From NCBI GenBank assembly GCA_024802545.1, contig CP103416.1, positions 1,302,001 through 1,366,000 of the forward strand: DNA of 64,000 nt, read 5' to 3'. Positions 9,365-18,677 of the stretch are shown piece by piece (the first letter of the stretch is position 1; every line of letters begins with the position of its first letter). The position numbers were made by a program, and so were the translations under genes. This DNA is from SAR92 clade bacterium H455 (lineage in GTDB: Bacteria > Pseudomonadota > Gammaproteobacteria > Pseudomonadales > Porticoccaceae). The notes under the pieces are model-generated. The model made no database searches and was not told the origin of the DNA. It saw only the letters and a program-made list of their open reading frames with translations.

Positions 9365-9458
9365 GGACAGGCCATGCCGAACAGGCATGTCGGGTCGAGA
9401 TAGCAGAATGCCAGTAGTTCAACAAAACAATAAAAACGATTTTTAAAGGTAGCAAGCC

Positions 9459-12089
9459 ATGCAAAAACAACCTCAGCTTCCACTGGTCGGCGTTCGCGTT
9501 ATCGACTTCGGTCAGCAAATCGCTGGACCTGCTGTTGCCATGGTATTGGCCGATCTGGGTGCCACAGTCATCCACATAGACCCACCTCAGGGTCCCCAGT
9601 GGAAGCATGCGGCCAATGCCATTTTAAATCGCAACAAAAGCTGCCTGCGCCTAGATTTGAAAACTGACCAGGGCCTCTCTCAGGCTCTGAGCCTCATAGA
9701 TCAAGCGGATATAGTGATTGAGTCCTTTCGCCCCGGCGTGATGGAAAAGCTCGGCGTCGACTTCCAGCAGCTGCGCGATCAGCGCCCAGAATTGATTACG
9801 CTCTCCATGCCCGGCTTTGCCAGCAACGACCAATTGCGCCGCGACTGGAAAGCCACGGAAGCAGTAGTAGCCGCCACAGCCGGAGCCTTCACCGATATGG
9901 GTTTTAACCGCGTATTGATGGGTCTTAACCCCTGCTTCTCACCGTTGCCACTGGGGTCTTCTTACGCTACCTGTCTAGGTGCCAGTGCCTTGGCCTTAGC
10001 ACTGTTTGGCCGCGAAAAAACCGGCAGCGGCGACAGCATTGAAGTACCTGTTGTGGCAGCCATGATGGAAGGACTGTCCTACAACTCCTATGTTGTGGAC
10101 GCACTCCCCGAGCGCTACAAAACCATGCGCGAACTGGAAATCGAACGCCGTACCGAGGCCAATATTCCCTTTGATCTCAGCTATGAAGATCTTCAGGAAT
10201 ACCTCGACCCCTTTTATCGCAGCTACGACTGCGCCGATGGCCGCAAATTCTACTGTGTCTGCCCATCTCACCGCACCCACGCGCGCCGCTGTCTCGAAGT
10301 GTTGGGTCTCTATGAAGAGCTAGTGGCCGAAGGGTTGCCGGATACTTCAGATCTTCACGCACCTGTGAGTGAGTGGGACGGAGAGACGTCGATTGGTGTC
10401 TATCCACTGCCGAAAAAGTGGGCGGATATTATTGCCGAGAAAATGAAGCTGGTTTTTCTCACCAAGACCTCAGATGAGTGGGGCGTTATTTTTGGTGAAG
10501 GCAAAATTCCCGGCGCCCCTCATCGCACGACTAATGAATGGGTCAACAGCGATCACTGTCGCGATGCTGGGCTGATTGTCGAGGTCAATGACCCAGAGTA
10601 TGGCCTGATGAAGCAGCCTGGCCCTATCGCCTGGTTGGAAGATTCCGCCCACCTTATGCTGTCACCAGTAGCGCGTAAAATGGTCAGCTTTGATGAGGCT
10701 CTGGAACAATTAAAACTGGTGGCGGCAGCAGAGACCATTACCCGACCTAAGATTGCCAAGGGCCATGCCCAAACCAGCTTGATGGACAAGACCGGTTGGC
10801 TGGATGGCGTGCGGATTTTGGATCTCACCAATGTGATTGCCGGACCGCATTCTTCAGCCTTTTTGGCACGCTTTGGCGCCGAGGTGATCAAGCTGCAGTC
10901 AGTGGTACCCACTTACGATCCACTGATTGGAACTCTGTTTGGCTTTCAGTCTGATATGGGCAAGAAGAGTGGCCTGATTGATATCAACCAGCCCCAGGGT
11001 CGAGAAGCCTTTGAGCGTTTGGTGCGCAGTGTTGATATGGTTGTGATCAATGCCCCTGAGCGACAGATGGTCAGCCTGGGTCTGGATCATGACAGCCTGC
11101 AAAAAATCAATCCCGGCGTGCTGTTCTGTCGCCTCGACTGTTTCGGCGGTCCTGTGGCCAGCTCCAAAACCAACTACATCGGCTATGACGATATTATTCA
11201 GGCCAACAGCGGCATTATGTCGCGCTTTGGTGGCGTCGAGACACCAGAGGAACACGCCCATTTGGGTACTCTAGATGTCAACTGCGGATTCGCTGGCGGT
11301 GTGGGTATGGCTATGGCGCTCTATCACAACCTGAAAACCGGTGTCGCCTGTCGGGCGCGGACTTCTCTGTCAGCTGTGACCAATCTGGCCCAGCTGCCAT
11401 TCTGTTTTGATTACGCCGGTCTCGAGCCCTTTAATGAACCCTCGGGTCGCGCCGCCATGGGCAACCATGCTCTGTCGCACTTTTATAAAACCTGGGATGA
11501 CTGGATATTTATCGATTCCAGCGAAGCGGATCTTGAGCGTCTGGAAACCACTGTGCCCGGCCTTCAGGGCATTACCCTAACCGGCGATATCCAAACCTTT
11601 CTGAGCGTGGCCTTTCAACAGGCATCCTCCGAGGAATGGGTTAAACGTTTTGTCGCAGCGGATATTGCCGCGGCCCAGCCCCAGTCTATTGAGACTTTGC
11701 GCGCCCAGTACAGCCGTGAGGCGGATGGTTTTGTCGGCACAGACCTGGGCAGCTTTGCCTTTTCAGTACACGGCAATCACCCCAGCGGACATCGTCTGAC
11801 CCAGATCGATCACTATGCTATTCGCCCGACTAACAGTCTGATTCGGTCTATTTCCCCAGCCGAGCGCCATGGTCAGTCGACCCGTGAAATTCTGGCGGCT
11901 GTAGATTATTCCGCAATTGAAATTGATCTGATGATTGCCAATAAAGTAGCTGCCCTGGGTTGGACTGATGAACATCTGCCCTCAGACCATGGCAACCAGT
12001 CCTTTGCCATTGCCAGCGCGCAAATATCACAGGACCAAACCACGGATCTGCTCAGCGATATGGACGAGGATCCGGGATTGATTGTTTAG
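9459..12089 (+). CDS. dddD: DMSP CoA-transferase/lyase DddD
   Basis: An 876-residue class III CoA-transferase made of two tandem CaiB/BaiF-like domains (about residues 8-400 and 450-860), the architecture and length of DddD. Domain 1 opens with VRVIDFGQQIAGPAVAMVLA and domain 2 with VRILDLTNVIAGPHSSAFLA. Asp606, in TLDVNCGFAGG, lies where the catalytic Asp of characterised DddD (Asp602 in Marinomonas) is expected. DddD transfers CoA to DMSP and releases dimethyl sulfide, leaving a 3-hydroxypropionyl-CoA/3-hydroxypropionate unit. AAAGGTAG precedes the ATG. The flanking dddB, dddC, BCCT and LysR genes make the assignment strong. Its stop overlaps the end of the convergent LysR gene by four bases. 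Confidence 0.95.
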   Translation: MQKQPQLPLVGVRVIDFGQQIAGPAVAMVLADLGATVIHIDPPQGPQWKHAANAILNRNKSCLRLDLKTDQGLSQALSLIDQADIVIESFRPGVMEKLGVDFQQLRDQRPELITLSMPGFASNDQLRRDWKATEAVVAATAGAFTDMGFNRVLMGLNPCFSPLPLGSSYATCLGASALALALFGREKTGSGDSIEVPVVAAMMEGLSYNSYVVDALPERYKTMRELEIERRTEANIPFDLSYEDLQEYLDPFYRSYDCADGRKFYCVCPSHRTHARRCLEVLGLYEELVAEGLPDTSDLHAPVSEWDGETSIGVYPLPKKWADIIAEKMKLVFLTKTSDEWGVIFGEGKIPGAPHRTTNEWVNSDHCRDAGLIVEVNDPEYGLMKQPGPIAWLEDSAHLMLSPVARKMVSFDEALEQLKLVAAAETITRPKIAKGHAQTSLMDKTGWLDGVRILDLTNVIAGPHSSAFLARFGAEVIKLQSVVPTYDPLIGTLFGFQSDMGKKSGLIDINQPQGREAFERLVRSVDMVVINAPERQMVSLGLDHDSLQKINPGVLFCRLDCFGGPVASSKTNYIGYDDIIQANSGIMSRFGGVETPEEHAHLGTLDVNCGFAGGVGMAMALYHNLKTGVACRARTSLSAVTNLAQLPFCFDYAGLEPFNEPSGRAAMGNHALSHFYKTWDDWIFIDSSEADLERLETTVPGLQGITLTGDIQTFLSVAFQQASSEEWVKRFVAADIAAAQPQSIETLRAQYSREADGFVGTDLGSFAFSVHGNHPSGHRLTQIDHYAIRPTNSLIRSISPAERHGQSTREILAAVDYSAIEIDLMIANKVAALGWTDEHLPSDHGNQSFAIASAQISQDQTTDLLSDMDEDPGLIV

Positions 12090-13063
12090 ATCGCGGGCAT
12101 TTTCTCCAGGGCATAGGCCTGCAGTTTGAGCCAGGGAGCAATGCTTTCCAGTTGCGGGACAATTTCATTGCTGTAGAGACTGCGGCAGATTTCAGCGGTG
12201 AGCTGCGGTAACTTGCCCAGTTCATCGGGACGCGATAGCAGGGTCAAATAGCGGGCATGATTGCCATTGGCCAGTGGTATCACGTCAACCTCATTGAGCA
12301 GCTCCGGATAGCGCACCATGCAGAGTCCGGTGACAATCGCCCAGCCGTGACCGGACTGCACAAAACGCAGTAAGGTCTGAGTGCTGTCCAGTTCATAGTT
12401 AGCCATCAGGTTGATATTTATGCGCCGGGCAATCAGGTCGGTGAGCGCCCCTAGGCGCGACTGGCGGTTGTACTGAATAAACGGCAGATTCTCTGCCAAC
12501 CACTGAATATCCCGGCCACTGGGCTGTGCATATTTTTTCGGTACCAATACCACAAAGGGATCTCGCAGTAGTGGAAAGCGCTGCAGTTGCGGATGTGCGT
12601 CCAGTGAATCGCCGGTAATCAATAAATCCAGATCGCGATTGAGCAGGGCCTGGGTGAGCGGTGACACCAGTCCGGTGCGCAGCGCCAGTTTTGAGGTGAA
12701 GGGCTTGAGCTGCTCCATCAGTTGCACGCCGGCTACATCGCAAAAGGAGTCAACCATGCCTATATTGAGGGGGATCAAACCGCCTTTGGAGGCCATGCGC
12801 ACATCCGAGAGCATGCGCTGAGTGTCTTCGATAACCTGGCGGGCATAGTCTTTTAGCACTTGGCCACTGGGTGTCAGTTTGATCGGTCGCGATCTGGTGA
12901 TCACCAGCTGCGTGTCGGTTTGAATTTCCAACTGCTTAATCGTTTGTGAAACGGCGGACTGGGTGATACCCAGCTGTTCACCTGCTTGGGTCAGAGTGTC
13001 TGAGGTGGAGACTGCGGCGAAGATTTTTAATGCGCCGATTTCAATGTTTTTATTATTTTTCAT
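12086..13063 (-). CDS. LysR-family regulator (DddR candidate)
   Basis: A 325-residue LysR-type activator/repressor. The HTH is about residues 8-67 (ALKIFAAVSTSDTLTQAGEQ, then GITQSAVSQTIKQLE) and the effector-binding domain follows. Its branch differs from the GcvA-like LysR at 4192. It converges on dddD with a four-base overlap. Known DddD clusters often carry an adjacent LysR regulator, DddR, which activates dddD in response to DMSP; that role is an inference here. The 215 bases between its start and the end of the downstream MDR gene hold nothing else recognisable. Confidence 0.88.
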   Translation of the reverse strand: MKNNKNIEIGALKIFAAVSTSDTLTQAGEQLGITQSAVSQTIKQLEIQTDTQLVITRSRPIKLTPSGQVLKDYARQVIEDTQRMLSDVRMASKGGLIPLNIGMVDSFCDVAGVQLMEQLKPFTSKLALRTGLVSPLTQALLNRDLDLLITGDSLDAHPQLQRFPLLRDPFVVLVPKKYAQPSGRDIQWLAENLPFIQYNRQSRLGALTDLIARRININLMANYELDSTQTLLRFVQSGHGWAIVTGLCMVRYPELLNEVDVIPLANGNHARYLTLLSRPDELGKLPQLTAEICRSLYSNEIVPQLESIAPWLKLQAYALEKMPAI

Positions 13064-13278
13064 GGCGCCAGTATCTTATGCAGCCAAAGGGTTTGCAATC
13101 GATGGTAGTGGAAATGTCGCTGTTAGGACTGACAACGGCTGCAGACAAAAGCATTGCCGGAAAAAGATTACCAACAAAAACGTTGCTCATAAAAAAGAGC
13201 CACACCACTAACTAAAGCGGCGCAGCTCTCTATTTTACGTTTTGCTACTAACTCCTTGTTCTAGGGCTTTTTACTAAT

Positions 13279-14415
13279 CTATTTGTGTGGGCAGACCAAG
13301 AACTTCTCACCTGTGGCTTGCTTAACGTATTCTCGGATAATTTCTGGCTGCAGCATCTCCTCGAAAGAGATTTCCTGGCTGTATTGGCTAGCGAAAGTAG
13401 TGGTGATTTCTTTCGCCACTCGTGCACGCATCTGGCCAAATCGTTCCATGCCGATGCGGCCAATCATAGGTGTTAACAACCAGCCTCCAAGACCCCACTG
13501 CATACCAAATGATCGGTTCAAAATGGTTGGCGATTGATCCAGGCCACCATAGATATAAACCTGCTTGTGAATATCTGAACCATAGCGGCTGTATTCTTTC
13601 GCCGTCTTGTTGGCTGCAATTTCCATAGCCGCGAGTATCTGCCCAGGCAGCTTGCCGCCATTACCACCGCCGGTTGCATCAAATGCCAAGGTGGCGCCAG
13701 TGGCGATTAAGGCAGCGACCAAGTCCTCCATAAAGCTCTCATCGCTGGTGTTGCAGACATGCTCTGCACCCAGACCCTTTAGCACGTCGACCTGCTCTGC
13801 TTTGCGCACTATATTGACCAGGGGAATGCCGTCGTCCTTACAGATCTTAACCAGCATTTGGCCGAGATTTGAGGCTGCAGCAGTGTTGACCAGTGCGGTG
13901 TGATTTTCCATTTTCATGGTTTCAACAAAGGCCAGGGCAGTTAAAGGGTTAACAAATGACGAGGCCGCTTCAGCAGGAGTGGTGCTGTCATCCATTACCA
14001 GGCAGCTCTGCGCTGGCACACAGCGGTACTGGGCATACATGGCGCCACCGGCCACGCCAACGGTCTTGCCGATAAGCTGTTTGGCATTGGCACCCGCATC
14101 GACGATCACACCAGAGCCTTCATTGCCGGCCTGCATGGCTTGGTCCAATCTTGGTGTCATGGCTTTCATCAGTGCCGGGCGCACTTTCATTGAGGCTACA
14201 GTGTCATCGCCAGAACCGGATACAGTGAGGCTGTCCAAATCCGCGGCAAAGGTGGTCAGCAGGGCAAGATCTGATGGGTTAATGGGCGCTGCTTCTACCT
14301 TGATCAACACTTCATTTTCTTTGGGTATGGGCATGGCTACGTTAACAATAGAGATTGTTATATCGCCATCACTGGTGACTGTTGATCGTATTTCTTTTGA
14401 AGTCTGTTCTGACAT
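13279..14415 (-). CDS. MDR-superfamily zinc-binding dehydrogenase-like oxidoreductase
   Basis: A 378-residue medium-chain dehydrogenase/reductase. The GroES-like N-terminal domain includes VLIKVEAAPINPSDLALL (about residues 36-53), and the NAD(P)-binding domain includes VNTAAASNLGQMLVKICKDD and FDATGGGNGGKLPG. The catalytic-zinc Cys/His set of true alcohol dehydrogenases is not evident, so a quinone- or enoyl-reductase-like activity is more likely. The protein is longer than AcuI acryloyl-CoA reductases (about 330 residues) and lacks a clear match to them. It sits alone between the LysR gene and the sarcosine oxidase operon, with an operator-like palindrome 76 bases upstream. Substrate unknown. 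Confidence 0.82.
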   Translation of the reverse strand: MSEQTSKEIRSTVTSDGDITISIVNVAMPIPKENEVLIKVEAAPINPSDLALLTTFAADLDSLTVSGSGDDTVASMKVRPALMKAMTPRLDQAMQAGNEGSGVIVDAGANAKQLIGKTVGVAGGAMYAQYRCVPAQSCLVMDDSTTPAEAASSFVNPLTALAFVETMKMENHTALVNTAAASNLGQMLVKICKDDGIPLVNIVRKAEQVDVLKGLGAEHVCNTSDESFMEDLVAALIATGATLAFDATGGGNGGKLPGQILAAMEIAANKTAKEYSRYGSDIHKQVYIYGGLDQSPTILNRSFGMQWGLGGWLLTPMIGRIGMERFGQMRARVAKEITTTFASQYSQEISFEEMLQPEIIREYVKQATGEKFLVCPHK

Positions 14416-14429
14416 GCGTGGTTTCCCCT

Positions 14430-14454
14430 GGCTCTAATTGAAGGCTCTAATTGA
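14430..14454 (+). repeat. 13-bp-period direct repeat GGCTCTAATTGA x2
   Basis: GGCTCTAATTGA occurs at 14430-14441 and 14443-14454 just upstream of the MDR start. The reverse complement of its GGCTCTAAT core recurs as another pair at 14656-14680. Confidence 0.8.
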
Positions 14455-14490
14455 CGGTTTTTATTTTCGACAACCGATTTAATTATTATT

Positions 14491-14509
14491 ATGACAGTTA
14501 GACTGTCAT
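14491..14509. promoter_or_regulatory. operator-like palindrome upstream of MDR gene
   Basis: ATGACAGT-TAG-ACTGTCAT is a perfect 8-bp inverted repeat with a three-base spacer. Size and symmetry fit a TetR- or MarR-type dimer site. It lies 76 bases upstream of the MDR start. No TetR or MarR gene is present in the window, so the binding protein would be encoded elsewhere. Confidence 0.5.
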
Positions 14510-14655
14510 GACATTCACCACGCCATATAAACACACTGTTATGGAAAAACATACAGCGGCGAAGTGCATAGCCTTTATTAATTAAGCTTTAAATAGCGTC
14601 TTTGGCAACTGAAATGTCTCTAGGAGGCTGTGGTGAAAATAGAGTAGGGGTTTTT

Positions 14656-14680
14656 ATTAGAGCCCTTAATTAGAGCCCTT
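14656..14680 (-). repeat. 13-bp-period direct repeat ATTAGAGCCCTT x2
   Basis: Two copies at 14656-14667 and 14669-14680, in inverse orientation to the pair at 14430-14454. They lie directly downstream of soxG. Confidence 0.75.
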
Positions 14681-14707
14681 TGTTGGAGATATGTTTTGTC
14701 TGTTCCA

Positions 14708-15397
14708 CTAATCCTTTAGGGCCTGAATACCAATGGCGGTGCCGTTAAATTCGGCCATCGCATCAAGCAGACTATCCCATAGAAACTCAACCGAGCTGCT
14801 GTCGCTAAAAATAGAATAGCTAAGTTTCTTGCCCTGATCATGGCGCACAATCACGCCATTGATTTTTGCGATCGAGGTTTGAGCGACCTCACCATTGGCA
14901 AATTTGTGCGCACGCAGATCGACGCCACAGACTTTGGCCAGAGTTGCTGAGGCCTGACTGCCGCAGAGGACTAGCCAGCTGTGGCTATCGCTGCGCGGCA
15001 GGCTGTAGACAGACTTAGCCGGGGCAGCCTCAGTTGCATCGACAATGCACTGAGACAAGTTGTCCAGGCCACTGGTCAGCAGCAGTTCACTCTGTGACAG
15101 GCGTGCCACCAGAGTCCCGTCAGCTTGCACCAGTGCGCGATTAGGCTCTGTAGGTAGATCTATGCCGAGGCTCAGGGCCCAATCTGGCGTACTCGCACCC
15201 TTAAAACCGATACGCGGCAGAGTGGATAGATCGACGAGGCCAAGTTGCTGCGCCTGAATTTTTTCGTCGCCCATACTCTGATAGTGGGAGACCACAACAC
15301 TGTCCCCCAAGGTGACAAAATCAGCGCCCAGTTTTGTGTGACGGCGATACAGTTGGCTGCGTCGCAGGGCGCTGGTGGGTAGAGTGAAGGAATTCAT
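14708..15397 (-). CDS. soxG: sarcosine oxidase gamma subunit
   Basis: A 229-residue protein at the end of the purU-soxBDAG run, two bases after soxA. It has the glycine-cleavage-T-like (folate-binding) fold pattern typical of SoxG, with LGVDLSTLPRIGFKGA-type sequence (LVDLSTLPRIGFKGASTPDW about residue 54) and a C-terminal FSDSSSVEFLWDSLLDAM region. Gamma is one of four subunits of the cytosolic heterotetrameric enzyme that oxidises sarcosine to glycine with tetrahydrofolate and O2, giving methylene-THF and H2O2. Length and position match the family. Confidence 0.9.
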   Translation of the reverse strand: MNSFTLPTSALRRSQLYRRHTKLGADFVTLGDSVVVSHYQSMGDEKIQAQQLGLVDLSTLPRIGFKGASTPDWALSLGIDLPTEPNRALVQADGTLVARLSQSELLLTSGLDNLSQCIVDATEAAPAKSVYSLPRSDSHSWLVLCGSQASATLAKVCGVDLRAHKFANGEVAQTSIAKINGVIVRHDQGKKLSYSIFSDSSSVEFLWDSLLDAMAEFNGTAIGIQALKD

Positions 15398-15399
15398 TA

Positions 15400-18327
15400 T
15401 TAATACTCCTGACGCAGAGTGTCGGGATCGTAGAACGGCAGCTTGACTACCATTGCATCGACCATCAGGCCACCGCTGGACTTTATGGTGAAGTGGCTGC
15501 CAGCCTCGGCTTTGTCTGGCTCAACGTAAGCAAGACCAACGGGTTTATTGAGGGTCGGCGAGTAGTTGCAGGAGGTGACCCTGCCGGTCATACGATCGCC
15601 ATCCAACACCAGGTGGCTCTCGAGAGGAATAGGCGCCTCCAAGTCATTGATCACAAAACCAACCAGGCTGCGTTTAAGCGGTGTTTTGTTTAGCTCTTGA
15701 ATACTGCGACCGCCGACAAAGAAGGGTTTCTTTTTGGCGATAGCCCAGCCCATATTGACTTCATTGGGGTTAGACATGGCGTCGGTGTCTTGGCCGATAA
15801 TAATATGGCCTTTTTCCAGGCGCAGAATACGCTGTGCTTCTATGCCAAAAGGCTTAATGGAAAATTCTGTGCCAGCAACGATCAAAGCATCCCAGAGCGC
15901 TTCGCCACAGTGCTGAGGTACATGCACCTCATAACCCAACTCGCCGACAAAACCAACTCGGATCACCCGGGCAGCAATTCCGGCGACTGTGCCTTGACGA
16001 ACCCCCATATAGGGAAAGGCTTCGCTGTCTAGCTCTATATCGGAGCAGACTTTAGCCAGTACCTTGCGCGCATTGGGCCCGGCGATATTCACCGCGGAAT
16101 AGGCCGAAGTCACATTGGCTATATCCACATCTAAACGCCACTGAGCATTCCACTTGAGCATACTTTGATAGACATTGCCGACCCCGCCGGTGGTAGCGGT
16201 GACATAGTAATGTTCTTCACTAAAGCGACAGGCAACACCGTCGTCTATCACCACGCCGGCTTCATTGGTAAGCAGAGCATAGCGGGCTTTGCCCACGGGC
16301 TGCTTCAAAAAGCCAAAGGTGTAAAAGCGGTTTAAAAATTCCGGCGCATCGGGGCCACGCACTTCGATGCCACCCAGTGTTGAGACATCCACTAAGCCGA
16401 CGTTATTGCGCACATTGTTCACTTCATCATTGATGCACTCTTGGCGCTTATCGGTGCTTCCATAATAGGCCGGTCTATACCAGGCACCGGCCTGTAACAT
16501 CTGGGCGCCAGCTTCAAGATGGCGATAGTGCATATTGCTGCGCTGGGCGGGATAAAAACTGCGTCCGGCACTGTGAGCTAAATGTTCGGCAGAAAACGGT
16601 GGCCGCGCGGTGGTGACACCGGTTTGGGCCACGGTTTTATGGGTCGCGGCGGCGACTAAACGAGCAGTGGCCAACGCGGAATGACGACCCTGTGATGGGC
16701 CCATGCCGCAGGTGGAGTAGCGCTTGACCAGTTGGATATGTTCATAGCCATCTTTGGTGGCGTTGATAATATCGGCAATCTGCAGATCTTCATCGAAGTC
16801 GACAAATTCCTTGCCTTTGGGATGGGCAAAAATCGGCCAGCCAAAGTTCGGGCTCTGTTGCTGTGACAGGGCAATGACTTCAGGCACAGTTTCTGTGGTC
16901 AGCTCTAGTGCGTTGGTGGCCATTATCGCAGCTCGCTTGGCGTCGGCCATCACATCATCCAGCAGCCAGTGGCTATTTACCGATCCGGCAATCTGACAAT
17001 CCTCTGGACAGTTGGTCAGCGTAAACATCGAACTGTCGTCGTCGTAACTGAGCTGTCCACCGCCCTGGCAGACTAGCTGGTAGGTGGGGGTGTAGCCCAC
17101 GGACATGCACAGCGTATCGCAGTCAATGATTTCGCCCCTGCCACTTATAGGCGTTCCACAGATACCCTGACTAATAATTTCACGGACTTCCACGGAACCC
17201 AGGTGCAGACCGCTGGGGTCTTTGTTGGCGGCGTAAACAGCATGTCCCGTTTTGACGTTTAAGCCCTTGCTCAAAGCATATTGAGCAACCGCGTCATATT
17301 CGGGCTGCTGGCGCAGATCGATAATGGCTTTGACCTCGACACCTGCATCCAGCAGATCCAGTGCGGCGCCATAACCTTCGTTATTGCCGGTGACCACTAC
17401 TGCAGCTTTGCCGGGACGCACAGCATAGAGGTGCATCAGTCGCTGGGCGGCACTGCTCATGATCACCCCGGGCAGATCGTTGTTGTGGAACACCGCCTGC
17501 TGTTCCATGGAGCCGACACAGAGAATGGTTTGCCTGGCGCGGACTTTGTAGAGTCGCTTGCCACAGATAATCGGCAGCCAATTATCGGCGAACCAACCAT
17601 TGCAGGTAGCACTGGTCATAGTGGTGATATTGGCACTGGCTTCGACTTCCGCCACTAGGCGCTGGCGCAGTTCGCGGGCCACTGTGCCCTCGGCATCCAG
17701 TCGACTGTAATTGAGCGAGCCACCAAGGCTGGCGTTTTCATCCACCAGTAATATTTCGCCACCGTTTTTCGCCGCTTCCAGGGCCGCTGATAGACCAGCT
17801 GGTCCGGCACCGATAACGGCGACATCATAAAATTGATACTGCTTGTCGTAGTATTCAGGCTGGTAGTCTTGATTGATGGTGCCGAGTCCGGCTTTTTTGC
17901 GAATCAATAATGCCCACTTTTCCCACATACCGGCGGGTTTAAAAAAGGCTTTGTAATAAAAACCCACGGGTAAAAATCGAGAAAATAATCCGAGTAGGGC
18001 GCCGCGGTCGCGACTGAGGCTGCCGCTGTAGTTTTGTCCCATGACTTCAAGCCCCTCGCTGAGCGGGACGCGATCTGCCAGAGCATTGGGGTCCGAGGGT
18101 AGCTGAATCATGGTGTTGGCATCTTGCCCTGCCATGGTCAGTGCGCCCCGGGGACGGTGATACTTAAATGATCGGCTCAGCAACCACTGCTGGTTGGCGG
18201 CTAGGGCACTGGCGATATTGTCACCGGCAAAGCCCTGATAGTTTTGCTTTTCAAAGCGAAAGCTTATGGGTTGCTCGCGGTTGATCAAGGAGCCAAAGGG
18301 TGGCGCCAGACGATTGTTATTGTGCAT
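15400..18327 (-). CDS. soxA: sarcosine oxidase alpha subunit
   Basis: A 975-residue subunit, full length. An N-terminal ferredoxin-like region (about residues 20-110) precedes the dinucleotide-binding motif VAVIGAGPAGLSAALEA (about residues 169-185), a second pyridine-nucleotide domain, and a C-terminal aminomethyltransferase (GcvT-like) folate domain (about residues 600-970) with GIEAQRILRLEKGHIIIGQD near its end. The alpha subunit binds NAD and folate and transfers the methyl-derived carbon to THF. Its start shares one base with the soxD stop, so the subunits are translationally coupled. Confidence 0.95.
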   Translation of the reverse strand: MHNNNRLAPPFGSLINREQPISFRFEKQNYQGFAGDNIASALAANQQWLLSRSFKYHRPRGALTMAGQDANTMIQLPSDPNALADRVPLSEGLEVMGQNYSGSLSRDRGALLGLFSRFLPVGFYYKAFFKPAGMWEKWALLIRKKAGLGTINQDYQPEYYDKQYQFYDVAVIGAGPAGLSAALEAAKNGGEILLVDENASLGGSLNYSRLDAEGTVARELRQRLVAEVEASANITTMTSATCNGWFADNWLPIICGKRLYKVRARQTILCVGSMEQQAVFHNNDLPGVIMSSAAQRLMHLYAVRPGKAAVVVTGNNEGYGAALDLLDAGVEVKAIIDLRQQPEYDAVAQYALSKGLNVKTGHAVYAANKDPSGLHLGSVEVREIISQGICGTPISGRGEIIDCDTLCMSVGYTPTYQLVCQGGGQLSYDDDSSMFTLTNCPEDCQIAGSVNSHWLLDDVMADAKRAAIMATNALELTTETVPEVIALSQQQSPNFGWPIFAHPKGKEFVDFDEDLQIADIINATKDGYEHIQLVKRYSTCGMGPSQGRHSALATARLVAAATHKTVAQTGVTTARPPFSAEHLAHSAGRSFYPAQRSNMHYRHLEAGAQMLQAGAWYRPAYYGSTDKRQECINDEVNNVRNNVGLVDVSTLGGIEVRGPDAPEFLNRFYTFGFLKQPVGKARYALLTNEAGVVIDDGVACRFSEEHYYVTATTGGVGNVYQSMLKWNAQWRLDVDIANVTSAYSAVNIAGPNARKVLAKVCSDIELDSEAFPYMGVRQGTVAGIAARVIRVGFVGELGYEVHVPQHCGEALWDALIVAGTEFSIKPFGIEAQRILRLEKGHIIIGQDTDAMSNPNEVNMGWAIAKKKPFFVGGRSIQELNKTPLKRSLVGFVINDLEAPIPLESHLVLDGDRMTGRVTSCNYSPTLNKPVGLAYVEPDKAEAGSHFTIKSSGGLMVDAMVVKLPFYDPDTLRQEY

Positions 18328-18659
18328 TAGCAGCTCTCTCCCTTGGTCGTGGGAGCGGCTTCAGAACTGACTTCAGGAGCCGGGGCAAAATCAACCCGCT
18401 GATTAAAGATTTCGTCGGCGGGGAAGGTCCGCAGTATCTTGTCGCTAATGGTATTGCGCTGCGCTAAAAACCAATAAGAGCTGGCACTGTGACACCACCA
18501 TTCAATGACTATGCCGGCGTTATTGTCATGAAAGAAAACGTGCTCGGCCCATTCCCGAGAAGAGGCCTGCTGATGGTCGGGCATCGGGTGATACTCGCCG
18601 CCATAGGTAAATTCGGTGATATTGCGTTGGCCATTTAAAGGGCAGGTTAATAGTTTCAT
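18327..18659 (-). CDS. soxD: sarcosine oxidase delta subunit
   Basis: A 110-residue zinc-binding delta subunit. The N-terminus MKLLTCPLNGQRNITEFTYG is the family signature, followed by EHVFFHDNNAGIVIEWWCHS and the WFLAQRNTISDKIL motif. Delta subunits of characterised enzymes have CPxCG; here the second Cys is replaced by Asn (CPLNG), so zinc ligation must differ or be weaker. The last about 18 residues are a Glu/Ala/Pro-rich tail. It lies 18 bases after soxB. Confidence 0.93.
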   Translation of the reverse strand: MKLLTCPLNGQRNITEFTYGGEYHPMPDHQQASSREWAEHVFFHDNNAGIVIEWWCHSASSYWFLAQRNTISDKILRTFPADEIFNQRVDFAPAPEVSSEAAPTTKGESC

Positions 18660-18677
18660 CTTGGTCTCCCCTTAATG

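Larger units (their letters stand above)
8668..9458. other. 791-base divergent dddB/dddD intergenic region
   Basis: This is the longest spacer of the first 20 kb and separates dddB (leftward) from dddD (rightward). I see a possible leftward terminator-like hairpin (8784-8820), a 22-codon reading frame (8953-9021), and a cluster of GGGATGACA-type repeats (9271-9364) just before dddD. Promoters and operators for both directions are expected here, but I could not assign convincing -35/-10 pairs. Confidence 0.6.

Noticed and set aside
9186-9608. Minus-strand frame with repeated VIPLHP units upstream of dddD
   Set aside because: The repetition only reflects the 18-bp DNA repeats; the frame runs antisense into dddD and lacks a recognisable product.
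13279-14415. MDR gene as acuI (acryloyl-CoA reductase)
   Set aside because: It is longer than AcuI and lacks a convincing match. DddD pathways do not make acrylate, so the role is not required here.
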